From contig CANJJS010000010.1 of NCBI GenBank assembly GCA_947474705.1, positions 22,199 to 86,198 on the forward strand: a stretch of 64,000 bases of DNA, in the 5' to 3' direction. The notes below the pieces were generated by a model. It made no database searches. It was not told the DNA's origin and saw only the letters and a program-made list of their open reading frames with translations. Positions 61,592 through 64,000 of this stretch are shown here, in pieces. Positions within the stretch are counted from its first letter, which is position 1, and each line of letters starts with the position of its first letter. The position numbers and the translations under genes were made by a program. The DNA comes from Acetobacteraceae bacterium (GTDB lineage: Bacteria > Pseudomonadota > Alphaproteobacteria > Acetobacterales > Acetobacteraceae).

Positions 61592-62374
61592 ATGTCCACT
61601 GCCCCACGCCGCGCCGCGTTTGCCCTGCTCGCTTTCCTCGCGACTCCGCTCTCGGCCGTCCCCCTCGCAACCGCCATCGCGGGCGAGGTCGTGGTGCTGA
61701 CCGCCGGCGCCTATAAACCCATCCTCCTCGACGTGACCGGCGAGTACGAAACCGCCAGCCGCGAAACGCTTGGCATTTCGAACGACACCGCCGGCGGCGT
61801 CTCCGCCCGCATTGGCCGCGGCGAGGAAGTCGACCTCGTCGTCCTGCCCATGGCCGGGCTCGCGGCGCTGGAGGCACAAGGGAAAATCGCGCCCGGCACA
61901 GCCGTGCCGCTGGCCAAATCCGGCATCGGCGTCGTCGTCAAGGAAGGCGCCCCGAAACCCGACATTTCCACCGCCGATGCCTTCAAAAAAGTCATGCTGG
62001 CGACACCGTCTTTCGCCATGATCGACCCGGCGGCGGGCGGATCCTCCGGCATCTACCTCGCCAAACTGTTCGAAACGATGGGCATCGCCGAGCAACTGAA
62101 ACGCAAAACCGTCCTCGTGCCCGGCGGCCTGACCGCATCTCGTGTCGACAACGGAGAGGCCGCGATGGCGCTGCAACAAATCAGCGAACTGCGCGCCGTC
62201 CGCGGGGTGCAGTTCGTCGGCCCCTTGCCCGCGGAAATCCAGAATTACACGATTTACGGCGGCGCCATCCCCGCCAAGGCCCGCCGCCCAGAGGCCGGGA
62301 AGGCGCTGTTGCTGTTTCTTCAATCCGATGCCGGACAACGCGCTTTGGCCGCGCGGGGGCTGGAAAAACCCTGA
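61592..62374 (+). CDS. ModA-like extracellular solute-binding protein, orphan
   Basis: A 260-residue periplasmic protein with signal peptide (AFALLAFLATPLSAVPLATAIA, cleavage near residue 28). The mature part has VVVLTAGAYKPILLDVTGEYE, SNDTAGGVSARIGRGEEVDLVVLPMAGLAAL and DPAAGGSSGIYLAKLFETMGIA, as in molybdate/tungstate-type PBPs. No ModB or ModC lies nearby, so the ligand and the transporter it serves are unknown. AGGAG precedes the ATG at 61592. Confidence 0.88.
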   Translation: MSTAPRRAAFALLAFLATPLSAVPLATAIAGEVVVLTAGAYKPILLDVTGEYETASRETLGISNDTAGGVSARIGRGEEVDLVVLPMAGLAALEAQGKIAPGTAVPLAKSGIGVVVKEGAPKPDISTADAFKKVMLATPSFAMIDPAAGGSSGIYLAKLFETMGIAEQLKRKTVLVPGGLTASRVDNGEAAMALQQISELRAVRGVQFVGPLPAEIQNYTIYGGAIPAKARRPEAGKALLLFLQSDAGQRALAARGLEKP

Positions 62375-62392
62375 CCGGCCATCGCTCGCGCG

Positions 62393-63640
62393 TTACTCGG
62401 GTTCGGATTTGACTTCCGGGACTTTCCACCACACCCACAGGAAATTCAGCGCCAGCAACGCGCCGGTGACCGCGAACACCCAGTTGATCCCAACGCTGGC
62501 GGCGATCGCGCCGCCCGCCAGCGGCCCCATCGTGTTCCCCACGAAATAGGCCGACGAGATCACGCCATAGGCCATCCCGCGTTGCGCCGGATCGGTCAGC
62601 CGCCCCACCATCGCGTTCGACACCGGCAGCACCGCGCCCACGAACAGGCCCAAACCGAAACGCTCCGCCACGAAAGCCGGATATCCCAGCGGCAGCGCCA
62701 TCGGGATCGTGAACGCCGCCGCGCCGGCCAGACAAATCAGCAGCATCCGGCGGTAGCCGATCCGGTCGCTCCGCCGCCCAAGAAACGGCACCGCCAACAC
62801 GCCGGCGAGGCCCGTCGCGGAGAACGCCAACCCGCCGAGTGTCGCGAGATCCGGCCGTGTCCCCAGCATCTCCCGCACATACAACGTGATCACCGGGCCC
62901 ACCGCCTGTGTCGAGAACTGGCCCATCATCATCACGAAAATCACCGCCATCAGCCCGCCGGACGCCATGACCACCCGAAACCCCGCGACCAGCGAGGGCC
63001 GGGGCTTGCTCGCATCGGGCGGCGTGAAGCGTTCGGGGACCAGAAGCAGCGTCGCCACGAAGGCGGAAAAACACATGATGCCCGCGCAATAGAAGGGCAG
63101 CCGGAAACTGCCGGTCAAATCGGCGATCCCGCCGCCGATCAACGGGCCGGCCAGCGAGCCCACGAGCTGGCCCGTGCTCATCAGACCCAGCGAATACCCC
63201 ATGCGCTTTTCCGGGACCGACGAGGCGACCATGACGACCGAGGCCGAACTGAACCCGGCCAGCGCCCCCATCCCCGCGCGCAACGCCAGCATTTGCCAGG
63301 GGCCTTGCGCGAAACCCATCAGAAACGTGAAGATCGCGATCCCCAGCGTGGACCGCAGCACCATCAGCTTGCGTCCGTACCGGTCCGCCAGCCCGCCCCA
63401 GATCGGCGCGGTGAAAATCGCCACGCACGACGTCGAGGCCGCCAGCACGCCCGCCCACATATTGACGGCCGCGGGCGACTCGACGCCCAGATGCGGCAGG
63501 AACAACGGCATCAATGGCGCGACGATGCTGAACGCGACGCTCATGATGAACTGAACCCCAACCATGCTCCAAAGGGCCAGGCGCCAGCGGGGTGGTTCGT
63601 CCTCGTCCCCGGAAGGACGCGTCGTCGCGATGTCGGTCAT
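62393..63640 (-). CDS. major facilitator superfamily transporter
   Basis: A 415-residue protein with twelve hydrophobic segments. The MFS motif A is seen as GGLADRYGRKLMVLR in the loop between helices 2 and 3, and a similar FLGRRSDRIGYRRMLL in the second half. The pattern is closest to drug/metabolite-efflux MFS. ATG 63640 is chosen because earlier in-frame starts add sequence unlike MFS proteins and no good ribosome site discriminates between them. It is divergent from the partial transposase. Confidence 0.92.
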   Translation of the reverse strand: MTDIATTRPSGDEDEPPRWRLALWSMVGVQFIMSVAFSIVAPLMPLFLPHLGVESPAAVNMWAGVLAASTSCVAIFTAPIWGGLADRYGRKLMVLRSTLGIAIFTFLMGFAQGPWQMLALRAGMGALAGFSSASVVMVASSVPEKRMGYSLGLMSTGQLVGSLAGPLIGGGIADLTGSFRLPFYCAGIMCFSAFVATLLLVPERFTPPDASKPRPSLVAGFRVVMASGGLMAVIFVMMMGQFSTQAVGPVITLYVREMLGTRPDLATLGGLAFSATGLAGVLAVPFLGRRSDRIGYRRMLLICLAGAAAFTIPMALPLGYPAFVAERFGLGLFVGAVLPVSNAMVGRLTDPAQRGMAYGVISSAYFVGNTMGPLAGGAIAASVGINWVFAVTGALLALNFLWVWWKVPEVKSEPE

Positions 63641-63806
63641 CCGCCGCAGCATTCGCGATGCGCCGCGCGGAGTCAAAACCGGGGCGTCGGAATGCAGCGG
63701 TTCTAAATACGAACACCTCGCAACAGAGCGCCGATTGCCCTCTTCGCCGATTTTGACCGAACCCATTATGCAACAGTTTGAGGCTTTTTCAGGCCACCCA
63801 CCATCA

Positions 63807-64000
63807 ATGCGGCGATTTTGCCTGGCGATCCGGCTCGACCTTCGATTCGATCGTCCCGTGAGCGCCCTGGCGTCCCTCATCGCGAAGCTGAAAACCACCT
63901 GCGCCGGTCTGCCCGACCGGCGCGAAGGATCGGCCCCCGCGACCTACGCCATGGACGACATCGGTCTGTCGGCGTTTTCCCTGTTCTTCATGGGTAGCCC
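63807..64000 (+). CDS. partial protein, probable transposase N terminus
   Basis: An open frame runs off the right edge. The translation SALASLIAKLKTTCAGLPDRREG, then TYAMDDIGLSAFSLFFMGSP, resembles the N terminus of ISNCY/IS1182-like transposases, which begin with a segment calling for a conserved A-M-x-x-LSAFSLFFM block. The start could be ATG 63807 or GTG 63858. The assignment is tentative because only about 65 residues are visible. The 160-base gap to the MFS gene (63641-63806) may hold its terminal inverted repeat, but I cannot identify it. Confidence 0.55.
   Translation, partial: MRRFCLAIRLDLRFDRPVSALASLIAKLKTTCAGLPDRREGSAPATYAMDDIGLSAFSLFFMGS

Overview
The window is GC-rich, dense bacterial chromosome with short gaps, many stop/start overlaps of the ATGA or GTGA type, and about 69 protein genes. 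The gene set points to an alphaproteobacterium: a trpG-trpD-trpC-moaC run, a mltB-dacA-tmk run, a long-form Hpf beside rpoN, a type II citrate synthase, and many TauD, Rieske, LLM and ABC-uptake genes. The GC-rich palindromic intergenic repeats and two secreted proline-rich proteins suggest Rhodospirillales, perhaps Acetobacteraceae. This placement is inference; the window has no rRNA or other marker to settle it. I found no tRNA, rRNA or CRISPR array.

Layout. 1-3.6 kb is a catabolic block: a cut-off TPP enzyme, a TauD dioxygenase with a carboxymuconolactone-decarboxylase-like protein, and a divergent Zn-alcohol dehydrogenase/class II aldolase pair. 3.5-6.4 kb is housekeeping (mltB, dacA, tmk). 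6.4-10.2 kb holds a YedY-like molybdoprotein and an operon of aldolase, exported NTF2-like protein and Rieske dioxygenase alpha and beta. 10.3-14.6 kb carries a DUF4160/DUF2442 pair and trpGDC-moaC plus an unknown gene. 14.5-17 kb has an LVIVD-repeat protein and a CobW GTPase. 17-22 kb is a five-gene operon of a GldA/GldF/GldG-like ABC system, a DUF4340 protein and a Nudix hydrolase. 22-26.5 kb has two secreted low-complexity proteins, a GH15 glucoamylase-like enzyme and an acyl desaturase.

26.8-34 kb contains an operon of CNT nucleoside transporter, isopenicillin-N-synthase-like oxygenase and peptide-type binding protein, then a second TauD, a TPR protein and an amidohydrolase/deacetylase. 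34-42 kb contains hpf, rpoN, two hydrolases, DUF1993, a LolA-like protein, an M19 dipeptidase and rpiA. 42-50.4 kb has two divergent operons: hydrolase-LLM-GFA-LRR on the minus strand, and a binding protein, a RutA-like monooxygenase, two permeases and an ATPase on the plus strand. 50.8-54.7 kb is an iron/polyamine-type ABC importer. 55-58 kb has a cytochrome c, a GT39 and a GT2-GtrA fusion. 58-64 kb has Lrp, citrate synthase, an ABM-domain protein, an orphan ModA-like binding protein, an MFS transporter and the start of a probable transposase.

The most striking non-coding feature is a family of four large imperfect palindromes of about 230-350 bp (26.5, 32.3, 40.0 and 58.9 kb). Each has a perfect or near-perfect 23-24 bp central stem, and they fall into two sequence subfamilies. 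Two further unrelated palindromic elements lie at 16.9 and 60.7 kb. The most interesting gene contexts are a RutA-like pyrimidine monooxygenase inside an ABC-importer operon with no other rut gene in view, and the nucleoside-transporter/2OG-oxygenase operon. Together they hint at nucleobase or heterocycle scavenging, but that link is a hypothesis.
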